From Clostridium omnivorum (GTDB taxonomy: Bacteria > Bacillota > Clostridia > Clostridiales > Clostridiaceae), in assembly GCF_026012015.1 (NCBI RefSeq), contig NZ_BRXR01000001.1, positions 3,767,501-3,802,500 on the forward strand: a DNA stretch of 35,000 nucleotides, given 5' to 3'. Positions 14,218-23,832 of this stretch are shown one piece after another. Every line of letters starts with the position of its first letter. The first letter of the stretch is position 1. The notes below the pieces were generated by a model. It saw nothing but the letters and a program-made list of their open reading frames with translations. It did not search any database and was not told the DNA's origin. A program made the position numbers and the translations under genes.

Positions 14218-17115
14218 ATGGGTATAAAAGTAATATGCGATGATTCTAAACTTGGCTTTAAGATTAAGGACGAAATTGAATCAATGGAATATGAATTAAA
14301 TTTAAAAAATCAGTATACTGTTAGATGGGGAAATTGGCTGGAAGGCTCTGATAAAGGAATAACTTTCAATACACCAGAAGCAATTAAAAACACAATAGAT
14401 AAAGAAAATGTGCTAATTACACTTAGAAGACATCATATTAGTTGTCCTTTAAGAATAAAACCAGGTAAGAAGACAGACTTCCCTATACTAGGAAGAAAAT
14501 ATGAACATGAAGGTGGAACAGATATTAATATTATTGATAGCTTGGATGAATATAAAAAATCAAATTGTGATTATTTTGTTCAAATTTTAAATATCGATAA
14601 AGAGTATAAAATTCATGTTATGGATTTAATTGCGTTTTATGTGGAGGAAAAGTATAAGGAAAGAAGTAGTAAAATAAGCGATATTAATATTAGAACCGGA
14701 GCTTATGGATGGAAGGTTAGAAAGGTTTCACTTCAAAGCATAAATAAAATTGGAAAAGAAGACATAGTAAGCTTAGCTCAAAAGGCAGTTAATGGATTAG
14801 GTCTAGACTTTGGAGTTGTAAGTATTGGGGTAAGTCCCGAAGGAAAAGCTTATGTTTTGGATGTAGATGCATTTTGCCGCAAAATGGACTATAAGTGTAG
14901 AAAGGCATACGTGAAACAATTGAGCATTACAATAAGAAAGTATGAGGACTTAATTGAGAATGTAGAGGATGTTACTATCGGAGCTGACCCTGAATGCATT
15001 ATCAAAGATAAAATATCAGGTGATATGATATTTGCATCGGAATTCCTAGAGAGTGAAGGTTTAATTGGATTAGATGATAGAAGTATAGAAGCTGGTAAAA
15101 AGTGCTTTCCACTTATGGAAATTAGGCCAAAGTATTCAACGAATCCTATGGATGTAGTTAAGTCAATAAAAACAATATTGGATGATACTTCAAAAAAATT
15201 TGATTATTCTAATATAGGTTTATATGCTGGAAGTATGCCTTCATATAATTATTGGTCTGGAGGTCATATACATTTTGGCATCAAACCAAATGCAAAGCTT
15301 ATACGAGCGCTGGATAATTATCTTGCATTGCCTGTACTAATGATAGAGAAAACTAATACAGCTAGAAAGCGTATGATAAAATATGGAGCGCTTGGAAATT
15401 ATCGTTTAAAAGCACATGGCGGTTTTGAGTACTGTTCTTTGAGCAGTTGGCTTGTAAGTCCTAATATAGCTTTAGGAGTTTTATGTTTAGCAAAAGTAAT
15501 AGTGCAGGAATACTTGAACTTGCCAGAGATCTATCTTAATAACTACTCGGATATAAGGGCTTACTATTTAGTTAATAAGAATTATTTCAAAGATAGGATA
15601 AGAAATATAATTGACAGCATTCAAAGAACTAACACTTATAAGATTTATGAGGAACAGTTGGAACCTATGTTAGACAAGATAGTAGAAAATGCGGAGTGGA
15701 AGGAAAGCAGAGATATTAAAGAAGCTTGGAATTTAACAAATTCTAATAGAATATATCAAATTAAAGGAAGATGTTATATTCCTAAGAATAAAAGACAGCA
15801 GCTTTCAATTCAGCTTGAAGATAATATTGAATTTATGGTTGGTGCAAGAAAGTTTAATGCAAAGGTGTATCCCAAGGATGATTACACATCTGATAAAATG
15901 GGGTATGTTAGCTTTTCAGAGGATATTTGCTTGGAAATTCATTGCAGCACAAAAGATTGCTTTGATATTTGGAAGGAAAATAAAAGTAATACTTTAAAGG
16001 TAGGCCCTATTTTTGGTATTCTAGCTTATAATGAGGAGAGTAAAATAGGACCCTTTGGCGGACAGTCTTTTTACTTTAGAAGGCTAATAAAACTTTCAAA
16101 GGATAAAGGAATGCTTACTTTTGTGTTCACTCTATCAAGTATTGATTGGAATGAACAGCTTGTAAATGGATACACCTATGATTTTGAAAAAAATCTTTGG
16201 TATAAAGATAGTTTTCCACTACCAAATGTGATTTATGACAGAGGAGATTATGTGTGTGAAGAGAATTTTGGAAGCTTAGCAACTGAATATAGATATGGTC
16301 TCGTTAACAATAACATTAAATCTATTAATAGTCTTGAATGTGTAAATTTGACTAATGATAAATGGGAAACTTGTCAGCTATTAGAATCAAATGAAGCCAC
16401 AAGTTTATATCAAGTGGAAACTTGTGAGTATACCAATGAAGAAGAGCTAAGCAAACTTCTTAATAAATATAATCATGTATTTTTAAAGCCTAAACATGGT
16501 AGTAGAAGTAAAGGCGTTTATTCAATTGAAAAGAAAAATATCGAATTATATGAAATAATCTATAAGGAGGATTCGCAAGAAAAAGTAAAGTATCTGCTAG
16601 ATTATAATAGCACAATTGCTTTGATTAATAAGAAAATGGACAAAGATGGATATAGTAAGGAAGATTATATTATTCAAAAAGCAATTCCGTTAGTAAAATA
16701 TAAGGACAGAAGCTTTGAAATAAGAGTATTTATGCAAAAGAATAGTACTGGAATTTGGCATAGGACATGTATGATAGCAAGAATAACTGGAGAAAATGAA
16801 AAGTTCATTGATGTACAAAACGAAAGGGATGCTAAGTCGTCGTATATTTTAAAGGAATGCTTTGGAGAAAATTTTGAGCTTATAAGGAATAAATTAAGAG
16901 TGGCATCCAAGGCTGTGACCTCACTATTTGATGATAGGGGGATTATTGCTGGGGAAATATCTATAGATTTTGGACTTGATTCAGATTTTAATTTATTTAT
17001 TATAGAACTCAATTCCAAACCAGATAACCTGCTATCAACCATAGGAGCTTTTAAATTAAGAAACTTGGCCGTTAATAGAGTGCTTGAATATGGCAGGTAT
17101 TTAGTGATAAATTAA
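14218..17115 (+). CDS. ATP-grasp-like / COOH-NH2 ligase-like / YheC-D ATP-grasp fusion
   Basis: A 965-residue multidomain protein. Residues about 1-245 look like a RimK-type ATP-grasp region (VLITLRRHHISCP near 62-75, GLGLDFGVVSIGV near 193-205), but the metal-binding end reads VLDVDAF where ExN is usual. Residues about 250-470 match the phage-type COOH-NH2 ligase/amidoligase pattern: GADPE (255-259), MEIRP (300-304) and SGGHIHFG (347-354), a glutamine-synthetase-like active site. Residues 595-965 are a YheC/YheD-type ATP-grasp: GPIFGILAYNE, GPFGGQS (611-617), LKPKHGSRSKGV with Lys757, and ELNSKPD near the end. YheC/D proteins are spore-associated in Bacillus. Three potential amide-forming sites in one chain beside a Mur-type ligase point to a peptide-polymer or peptide-tag pathway. 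ATG 14218 has GGGGG upstream. Confidence 0.85.
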   Translation: MGIKVICDDSKLGFKIKDEIESMEYELNLKNQYTVRWGNWLEGSDKGITFNTPEAIKNTIDKENVLITLRRHHISCPLRIKPGKKTDFPILGRKYEHEGGTDINIIDSLDEYKKSNCDYFVQILNIDKEYKIHVMDLIAFYVEEKYKERSSKISDINIRTGAYGWKVRKVSLQSINKIGKEDIVSLAQKAVNGLGLDFGVVSIGVSPEGKAYVLDVDAFCRKMDYKCRKAYVKQLSITIRKYEDLIENVEDVTIGADPECIIKDKISGDMIFASEFLESEGLIGLDDRSIEAGKKCFPLMEIRPKYSTNPMDVVKSIKTILDDTSKKFDYSNIGLYAGSMPSYNYWSGGHIHFGIKPNAKLIRALDNYLALPVLMIEKTNTARKRMIKYGALGNYRLKAHGGFEYCSLSSWLVSPNIALGVLCLAKVIVQEYLNLPEIYLNNYSDIRAYYLVNKNYFKDRIRNIIDSIQRTNTYKIYEEQLEPMLDKIVENAEWKESRDIKEAWNLTNSNRIYQIKGRCYIPKNKRQQLSIQLEDNIEFMVGARKFNAKVYPKDDYTSDKMGYVSFSEDICLEIHCSTKDCFDIWKENKSNTLKVGPIFGILAYNEESKIGPFGGQSFYFRRLIKLSKDKGMLTFVFTLSSIDWNEQLVNGYTYDFEKNLWYKDSFPLPNVIYDRGDYVCEENFGSLATEYRYGLVNNNIKSINSLECVNLTNDKWETCQLLESNEATSLYQVETCEYTNEEELSKLLNKYNHVFLKPKHGSRSKGVYSIEKKNIELYEIIYKEDSQEKVKYLLDYNSTIALINKKMDKDGYSKEDYIIQKAIPLVKYKDRSFEIRVFMQKNSTGIWHRTCMIARITGENEKFIDVQNERDAKSSYILKECFGENFELIRNKLRVASKAVTSLFDDRGIIAGEISIDFGLDSDFNLFIIELNSKPDNLLSTIGAFKLRNLAVNRVLEYGRYLVIN

Positions 17116-17128
17116 TTACTACCATTGG

Positions 17129-17156
17129 AACCTTTGTCCACATGTAGCATAGTATG
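17129..17156 (+). promoter_or_regulatory. possible SigK/SigE-like sporulation promoter
   Basis: AACC (17129-17132), 15 bases, then CATAGTATG (17148-17156) is close to the mother-cell SigK pattern (AC, about 16, CATAnnnTA), with one mismatch. It lies about 60 bases before the spore-surface gene. The match is short and could be chance. Confidence 0.3.
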
Positions 17157-17218
17157 AATTAGGGAAATCGAAAAGGAAGACATTAGAGCGTTATGTGATA
17201 ATAAAGGAGGAAACTTTT

Positions 17219-18121
17219 ATGACAAAGGACCTTAAAAATAATTATGATGTTAAAGAAGAATACCAATGTGATGGTTATGCTGATGAAAAAATGCCTAGCA
17301 GTAACTGTGAATGCTATTCACAAGTTAAAAGATGTAAAGCACAAATATGTAGTTCTAAAACACTAACTGAGTGTCCAGGTCAAGATATTAATCCTTCCGG
17401 AAAGTATGGACCTCTAGTAGCAAAGATTCCAGTAGTTATTGCTGAGAAAATAATACAAATTGACATTGAGTCAGTTATTAAACTAGAAGAGCCTGCTATA
17501 GAAATAAAAAGAATAAAGAAAAATATATTTTTAACTCAATGTAAGCTTCTTCCAAGATCAGGAATGACTTGTGATGGAAAAATTAAAAGTGGAAAGCTGT
17601 TTTTAAAGGGTTATATAAGAAAAAATATAGAATATGCAACAGCTAAATGCCATAGAGATGACAAAATCGTAAGTGGAGATATAAGACACACTACAGTTAA
17701 TATTCCTTTTGAATGCATAACTCTAATCAAGTATGCTGTTCCTCCAGTATTTTGTACAAGAGAAACTCAAAGTGAACTTGAAATATTTGATCCATGTGTA
17801 CTTGGAAAGGATATGAGAGAACAGGATTTTGTAGACTTTGAGTGTTTTACTGAAAGACCTTATTGTGAATTAGAAGATGTTAAGATAGTTGAAGTAGACA
17901 TTGAAAAAGATATGGATGGGCATGACATGGATTGCTGCTGTCATGAAGATAAATTTGAAGCTTTCCAAACAATAACAGAAAAAATGGTTGTTTATTTAAG
18001 ACTTAAAGTTCTACAAAATCAGCAGGTAGTAATTCCAGGTAAAAAGTGGGAAAGCTGTGAACCTTCAATGGATGATTATGAGTTACCAAAAGAAAGCTAT
18101 AGAACCTCTGAGGACTTTTAA
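17219..18121 (+). CDS. Cys-rich spore-surface protein, CsxC/SPOCS-like
   Basis: A 300-residue protein with about 20 cysteines, many in the first 60 residues and in a DCCCHE cluster near residue 240. The core PLVAKIPVVIAEKIIQIDIE, then KRIKKNIFLTQCKLLP, GKLFLKGYIRKNIEYAT and NIPFECITLIKY match what I know of clostridial exosporium protein CsxC and related SPOCS/DUF3794 domains that assemble spore coats. There is no signal peptide, as expected for a protein made in the mother cell. A frame start at 17195 exists, but ATG 17219 has a perfect AAAGGAGG. It follows the amidoligase gene by about 100 bases and may have its own promoter. A terminator follows. Confidence 0.75.
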   Translation: MTKDLKNNYDVKEEYQCDGYADEKMPSSNCECYSQVKRCKAQICSSKTLTECPGQDINPSGKYGPLVAKIPVVIAEKIIQIDIESVIKLEEPAIEIKRIKKNIFLTQCKLLPRSGMTCDGKIKSGKLFLKGYIRKNIEYATAKCHRDDKIVSGDIRHTTVNIPFECITLIKYAVPPVFCTRETQSELEIFDPCVLGKDMREQDFVDFECFTERPYCELEDVKIVEVDIEKDMDGHDMDCCCHEDKFEAFQTITEKMVVYLRLKVLQNQQVVIPGKKWESCEPSMDDYELPKESYRTSEDF

Positions 18122-18164
18122 AATTTACAATTAAGAAAAAATAAATATGTATCATAGAAAATAC

Positions 18165-18199
18165 GACTCAAAACTCAAATTAGAGTTTTGAGTCTTTAT
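18165..18199 (+). terminator. intrinsic terminator
   Basis: A perfect 12-bp stem, GACTCAAAACTC (18165-18176) with GAGTTTTGAGTC (18183-18194), then TTTATT. It ends the spore-surface gene. Confidence 0.75.
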
Positions 18200-18221
18200 T
18201 ATTTTAGTAAATAAACAATGA

Positions 18222-18277
18222 AGTAAAATGTATATTATATAATATTTATATTGACTTTTAATAGTAAAATGTATAAT
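18222..18277 (+). promoter_or_regulatory. promoter and direct repeats upstream of MATE gene
   Basis: TTGACT (18251-18256) and TATAAT (18272-18277) form a promoter with a short 15-base spacer. A 13-base direct repeat AGTAAAATGTATA occurs at 18222-18234 and 18263-18275. The second copy overlaps the -10, which is a plausible position for a repressor or activator site. Confidence 0.45.
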
Positions 18278-18324
18278 GTTGTATTGTGTATTATTTAGTA
18301 AAAGAATATGATTGGAGGAGTAGT

Positions 18325-19674
18325 ATGGATAGATCTAAACAATTAGGTGAAGAGAAGATAGGCAAGCTTCTTTTAAAATTTTCAATTCCAGCTATTGTAG
18401 GGATGCTTGTTAATGCATTATATAATATTGTTGATAGAATATTTGTAGGAAAAGGCGTAAGTGAGCTTGCTATTACGGCAATTACTGTAGCATTTCCTAT
18501 TTCTATAATTATTATGGCTTTTGGAATGCTTGTTGGTATTGGAGCAGCAGCAACAGTATCAATAAAGTTAGGGCAAAAAAGAAAAGATGAGGCTGAAGAA
18601 ATTTTAGGCAATGCTTTTACACTTATAATAATAGTTTCATTAGGTGTAACAATTTTAGGCTTAATTTTTATGGAGCCATTACTTAAAATTTTTGGGGCTA
18701 GTGAAGCGGCGCTTCCGCTTGCTAAGCAATTTATAAGTATTATACTTATAGGAGCTTTACTTCAAAATGTGGGATTTGGATTAAATAATATTATTAGGTC
18801 AGAAGGCAACCCTAAAATGGCTATGTCCACTATGCTAATTGGAGCTATTTTAAATACTATATTTAATCCAATTTTTATCTTCGTTATGCACACTGGTGTA
18901 AGAGGGTCGGCATTAGCTACTATAGTTTCTCAAACGGTTTGTTCTATATGGGTAATTCAATATTTTACTAAAGGCAAAAGCACTTTAAAGCTTAAAACTA
19001 AGAATTTTAAGTTGAAGAAAGGTATTGTAAGACAAATTTTTTCAATTGGATTGTCACCTTTCCTAATGCAGCTTGCTGCCAGCGTTATTACAATTATACT
19101 AAATAAAGGCCTTGCTACTTATGGTGGGGATACAGCTATAGCTGCAATGGGTATAATAAATAGTGTAAGTATGCTGATATTAATGCCTATATTTGGAATA
19201 AATCAAGGCGCTCAACCAATTATAGGGTTTAATTATGGAGCTAAGAATTTTGCGAGAGTTAAAAAGGCGCTAAAATTAGCAATTTTAGCAGCAACTACAA
19301 TATCTACAACTGGTTTCATTTTAGTTGAACTGTTTCCAAGACAAATAATAGGTATATTTATAAGTGGAACAGGATCGGAACTTTTGTCTATAGGTTCTAG
19401 AGGAATAAGAATATATTTAATGATGCTTCCCATAATTGGATTCCAAATAGTTAGTTCAAATTATTTTCAAGCGGTTGGAAAAGCTAAGATTTCTATATTC
19501 TTAAGCTTATCAAGACAGGTTATAGTGCTTCTTCCTCTTATTATTATACTTCCGCAGATATTAAAACTAGATGGAGTTTGGATAGCTGGTCCAAGCTCGG
19601 ATTTTATTGCATCTCTAATTACTGGAATGTTTTTAATAAGAGAACTTAGAAAGTTGGAAAACAAAAGTATATAA
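18325..19674 (+). CDS. MATE family multidrug/cation antiporter
   Basis: A 449-residue protein with about 12 membrane helices in two similar halves. The N-terminal LLLKFSIPAIVGMLVNALYN and IVDRIFVGKGVSELAI are the MATE signature; the second half begins near QIFSIGLSPFLMQLAASV. MepA-like MATE exporters remove cationic drugs using a Na+ or H+ gradient. The start is ATG 18325 with GGAGGAG four bases before; the frame extends back to 18286 without a ribosome site. It is a single-gene unit with its own promoter and terminator. Substrate unknown. Confidence 0.9.
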   Translation: MDRSKQLGEEKIGKLLLKFSIPAIVGMLVNALYNIVDRIFVGKGVSELAITAITVAFPISIIIMAFGMLVGIGAAATVSIKLGQKRKDEAEEILGNAFTLIIIVSLGVTILGLIFMEPLLKIFGASEAALPLAKQFISIILIGALLQNVGFGLNNIIRSEGNPKMAMSTMLIGAILNTIFNPIFIFVMHTGVRGSALATIVSQTVCSIWVIQYFTKGKSTLKLKTKNFKLKKGIVRQIFSIGLSPFLMQLAASVITIILNKGLATYGGDTAIAAMGIINSVSMLILMPIFGINQGAQPIIGFNYGAKNFARVKKALKLAILAATTISTTGFILVELFPRQIIGIFISGTGSELLSIGSRGIRIYLMMLPIIGFQIVSSNYFQAVGKAKISIFLSLSRQVIVLLPLIIILPQILKLDGVWIAGPSSDFIASLITGMFLIRELRKLENKSI

Positions 19675-19682
19675 ATAAACAT

Positions 19683-19714
19683 AAGAAGTTCTGAAATATG
19701 AACTTCTTTTTTTA
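19683..19714 (+). terminator. intrinsic terminator
   Basis: Stem AAGAAGTTC (19683-19691) with GAACTTCTT (19700-19708), followed by a T run, after the MATE gene. Confidence 0.85.
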
Positions 19715-19739
19715 TTGTTTAGTATTTTAATATACTAAT

Positions 19740-19899
19740 ATCATAATAAAAATTTTAAAATCATATTATATTACATGACGTAAGCTCAGAAATAACAATT
19801 TTGCAGCTTTTATTACTTATTGGGGGGGAGAAATCTGCTCGGAAAATCAATGACGGTGAAGGATTACTTATACAATGTAATTAAAGGGGGCTTGATTAA
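19740..19899 (+). other. leader region of purine permease, no riboswitch recognised
   Basis: About 160 bases before the permease gene. It has a G7 run (19821-19827), a repeated ATTACTTAT (near 19810 and 19863), and ATTAC/GTAAT able to form a small hairpin just before the ribosome site. Genes of this type are often under purine or related riboswitches, but I cannot fit the purine, preQ1 or guanidine consensus here. It may be a plain leader. Confidence 0.35.
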
Positions 19900-21312
19900 A
19901 TGAGAGATTATTTTGAATTAAGAGAAAATAATACTTCCGTTAGAACAGAGGTTATAGCGGGAATAACCACCTTCATTACAATGGCATACATAATTTTTGT
20001 AAATCCTTTGATTTTAAGTATGGCAGGGATGAATGGAAAAGGTGCACTAGGAAGCGAAGTTGGAAAGCTTGGATTAAATGCTTCTAATGATCCAATTATA
20101 GGTGCAGTTTTCGTTGCTACTATTTTGTCTGCAGTAATTGGGACATTGATTATGGGATTAGTAGCTAATGTTCCATTTGCTCAAGCTGCTGGAATGGGAA
20201 TGAATGCTTTCTTTACATATTATGTTGTTCTTACAGCAAAGTATTCTTGGAAAGCAGCATTAGCAGCAGTATTTATATGTGGCTTAATAAATATATGTAT
20301 AACCGTTACAAAGGTTAGAATTATGATTGTCAATGCAATTCCTGACTCAATTAAGAATGCTATAGGAGCAGGTATTGGATTATTTATTGCTATAATTGGT
20401 CTTAAGGAAGCAGGTATTATTAAAAGTTCAGCTGATACCTTAGTTACCTTTGGAAATATAAAAGATCCTACAGTATTACTAGCATTATTTGGCCTAGCAG
20501 TTACGGGAATTCTTATGGTTAGAAAAGTTAGAGGGTCTATACTTTTAGGAATTATTATTACTACTATTGCAGGGGTAATTGTACAATTAGGATTTGGTAT
20601 TGATATGAAAATATTTATGCCTACAAAAGTCTTCTCAGCACCTCCAAGTTTGGCTCCTACGTTCTTTAAATTGGATTTTGGAGAATTATTTAGTGTAAAA
20701 ACCGGTATTATGACTACTTTAACCATTATATTATCCTTTAGTTTGGTTGACACTTTTGATACAATAGGTACATTTATTGGAACTGGAGCAAAGACAGGCA
20801 TGTTCGATGAAAAGAACGATAAGCCTAAAAAAGGTATGTTCCCAAGAAAGATTGATAAGGCATTATTTGCTGATGCCACTGCAACTTCAATTGGTGCACT
20901 ATTAGGTACAAGTAATGTAACTACATATGTTGAAAGTGCAGCAGGGATTAGTGAGGGTGGTAGAACAGGTCTTACTTCTGTTATAGTTGCAATATGTTTC
21001 TTGTTGACATTATTTATATCACCAGTAATTGGTATAGTTCCTGCTCAAGCTACTGCTCCAGCATTAATTATAGTGGGAGTATTAATGATTGGTGCAGTTA
21101 CAAACATCAATTTTGATGATTTCGAAGAAGCTTTGCCAGCGTTTTTAACATTAGTAATGATGCCATTTACTTACAGTATAGCAAATGGTATTGCAGCAGG
21201 ATTCATATTCTATACTTTAATTAAAATTGTTACAGGAAAGGCAAAAAAGGTTCATCCTATAATGTACATTTTTACTATTCTTTTTATAATAAAATTCGCT
21301 ATGCAAGTGTAA
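19900..21312 (+). CDS. purine (guanine/hypoxanthine/adenine) permease, AzgA/PbuG-like
   Basis: A 470-residue NCS2-type permease of the AzgA/PbuG branch. The N-terminus ends in the family block TEVIAGITTFITMAYIIFVN. VPFAQAAGMGMNAFF is the substrate-site loop, SLVDTFDTIGTFIG carries the conserved acidic block, and GTSNVTTYVESAAGISEGGR is the second signature. About 12-14 membrane helices are expected. It imports purine bases with protons across the cytoplasmic membrane. ATG 19900 has AAAGGGGG nine bases before. It is monocistronic, with its own terminator. The exact base taken up cannot be decided, so no gene symbol is given. Confidence 0.9.
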   Translation: MRDYFELRENNTSVRTEVIAGITTFITMAYIIFVNPLILSMAGMNGKGALGSEVGKLGLNASNDPIIGAVFVATILSAVIGTLIMGLVANVPFAQAAGMGMNAFFTYYVVLTAKYSWKAALAAVFICGLINICITVTKVRIMIVNAIPDSIKNAIGAGIGLFIAIIGLKEAGIIKSSADTLVTFGNIKDPTVLLALFGLAVTGILMVRKVRGSILLGIIITTIAGVIVQLGFGIDMKIFMPTKVFSAPPSLAPTFFKLDFGELFSVKTGIMTTLTIILSFSLVDTFDTIGTFIGTGAKTGMFDEKNDKPKKGMFPRKIDKALFADATATSIGALLGTSNVTTYVESAAGISEGGRTGLTSVIVAICFLLTLFISPVIGIVPAQATAPALIIVGVLMIGAVTNINFDDFEEALPAFLTLVMMPFTYSIANGIAAGFIFYTLIKIVTGKAKKVHPIMYIFTILFIIKFAMQV

Positions 21313-21318
21313 TATTTC

Positions 21319-21350
21319 AAAGGGACTTACAAAAACGTGAGTCCCTTTTG
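21319..21350 (+). terminator. intrinsic terminator
   Basis: Stem AAAGGGACTTAC (21319-21330) with GTGAGTCCCTTT (21337-21348, one wobble), then TT and a second T run near 21353. Confidence 0.8.
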
Positions 21351-21427
21351 ACTTTTTGCTGCAAAACGTATAAATTATATATATAAATAATTATACTATT
21401 TGAATTCTCAAGCAGTGAAATGGTAAT

Positions 21428-21433
21428 TATAAT
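21428..21433 (+). promoter_or_regulatory. -10 element upstream of mnmA
   Basis: TATAAT at 21428-21433, about 45 bases before the mnmA start. TTGAAT is present further upstream but too far (22 bases) to be an ideal -35. Confidence 0.4.
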
Positions 21434-21474
21434 AGAGAACTGATGTAATTTTTTTATAGAAAGGTTGTTAATAA

Positions 21475-22587
<1,113 letters not shown>

Positions 22588-22598
22588 TTATAATTAAA

Positions 22599-22632
22599 AT
22601 GCAGCTGGAGTTTTCGCCAGCTGTATTTTTTC
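22599..22632 (+). terminator. intrinsic terminator after mnmA
   Basis: Stem ATGCAGCTGG (22599-22608) with CCAGCTGTAT (22617-22626, one wobble), then a T run. Confidence 0.85.
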
Positions 22633-22633
22633 T

Positions 22634-22661
22634 TTTACAGGTTAAAAGTTTGTGGTATAAT
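22634..22661 (+). promoter_or_regulatory. SigA-type promoter of galE
   Basis: TTTACA (22634-22639), 16 bases, then TATAAT (22656-22661) with an extended TGG before the -10. It lies 65 bases before the galE start. Confidence 0.65.
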
Positions 22662-22725
22662 ACATATAGAAAACCTTTTCTAAGTGTTAATTAATATTTT
22701 TAAATATATATAAGGAGGAATTTTA

Positions 22726-23712
22726 ATGGCAGTATTAGTTTGTGGGGGCGCTGGATATATTGGCAGCCATATGGTAGCAGAACTTTTAGAGTCTGGAGAG
22801 GAAGTTGTTATTTTAGATAACTTTCAAAAGGGACATAGGGATGCTATTTTAGGCGGTAAATTATACGAAGGCGATTTGAGAGACAGGAGCGTATTAGATA
22901 AGATATTTACTGAAAATAAAATAGATTCAGTTATAGATTTTGCTGCTGATTCCCTTGTAGGAGAGAGCGTGGTTGAACCGTTAAAATATTTTGAGAATAA
23001 CGTTGGGTCAACTCTTAACTTACTTGGTGCAATGAGGGATCATAAAGTAAAATATATTGTATTTTCGTCTACAGCTGCAACTTATGGGGAGCCAGAAAAT
23101 ACACCTATTTTAGAAAGTGATAGGACATTACCTACAAATCCATATGGAGAGTCAAAGCTGACTGTTGAAAAAGTACTTAAGTGGTGCGACAATGCATATG
23201 GAATTAAATATACAGCTTTAAGATATTTCAATGCTGCTGGTGCTCATATAAGTGGAAAAATAGGCGAAGATCATAGGCCAGAGTCGCACTTAATCCCATT
23301 AATTTTACAAGTAGCTCTTGGACAAAGAGAAAAAATTATGATATTTGGAGACGATTATAACACTGAAGATGGTACATGTATAAGAGATTACATACATGTT
23401 ACTGATTTAGCTAACGCACATCTTATGGCTTTAGATAGACTTAGAAAAGGTGGAGAAAGCAGGATATATAACCTTGGAAATGGAAAGGGTTTTTCAGTAA
23501 AGGAAGTAATTGAAGCAACAAGAAAAGTAACTGGAAAGGAAATTAAGGCTGAAGTTACTCCAAGAAGAGCTGGTGATCCTGCAATTCTTATTGCATCTTC
23601 AGAAAAAGCTATTAGCGAGCTTAATTGGAAACCTAAATACGATTCCTTAGATACTATAATAGATACAGCATGGCAATGGCATAAAAATCATGCAAATGGG
23701 TACGAAAAATAA
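22726..23712 (+). CDS. galE: UDP-glucose 4-epimerase
   Basis: A 328-residue extended short-chain dehydrogenase. The NAD-binding GGAGYIGSH is at residues 7-15, a FSSTAATYGEP block supplies the catalytic Ser/Thr, and YGESK holds the catalytic Tyr and Lys. RYFNAAGA and RDYIHVTDLA are the sugar-nucleotide binding blocks typical of GalE. It interconverts UDP-glucose and UDP-galactose, here probably for surface polysaccharide or galactose use. AAGGAGG precedes ATG 22726. It has its own promoter and terminator. No other Leloir genes are nearby. Confidence 0.94.
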   Translation: MAVLVCGGAGYIGSHMVAELLESGEEVVILDNFQKGHRDAILGGKLYEGDLRDRSVLDKIFTENKIDSVIDFAADSLVGESVVEPLKYFENNVGSTLNLLGAMRDHKVKYIVFSSTAATYGEPENTPILESDRTLPTNPYGESKLTVEKVLKWCDNAYGIKYTALRYFNAAGAHISGKIGEDHRPESHLIPLILQVALGQREKIMIFGDDYNTEDGTCIRDYIHVTDLANAHLMALDRLRKGGESRIYNLGNGKGFSVKEVIEATRKVTGKEIKAEVTPRRAGDPAILIASSEKAISELNWKPKYDSLDTIIDTAWQWHKNHANGYEK

Positions 23713-23722
23713 ACAATAAATG

Positions 23723-23751
23723 AGACGGCTTTAATTTAGCTGTCTTTTTTA
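23723..23751 (+). terminator. intrinsic terminator after galE
   Basis: Stem AGACGGCT (23723-23730) with AGCTGTCT (23738-23745, one wobble), followed by T residues. Confidence 0.8.
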
Positions 23752-23832
23752 TTTTGGGTAAATTTACTATTTGTAATTATTAAAAAATAGTTAAAGCTAT
23801 GTATAAAGGTCTTTTATATTGGGGGTGTGTTA

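Noticed and set aside
20220-20879. 219-residue minus-strand frame inside the purine permease gene
   Set aside because: It is antisense to a well-supported membrane protein; the hydrophobic codon pattern produces long reverse frames and no ribosome site is seen.
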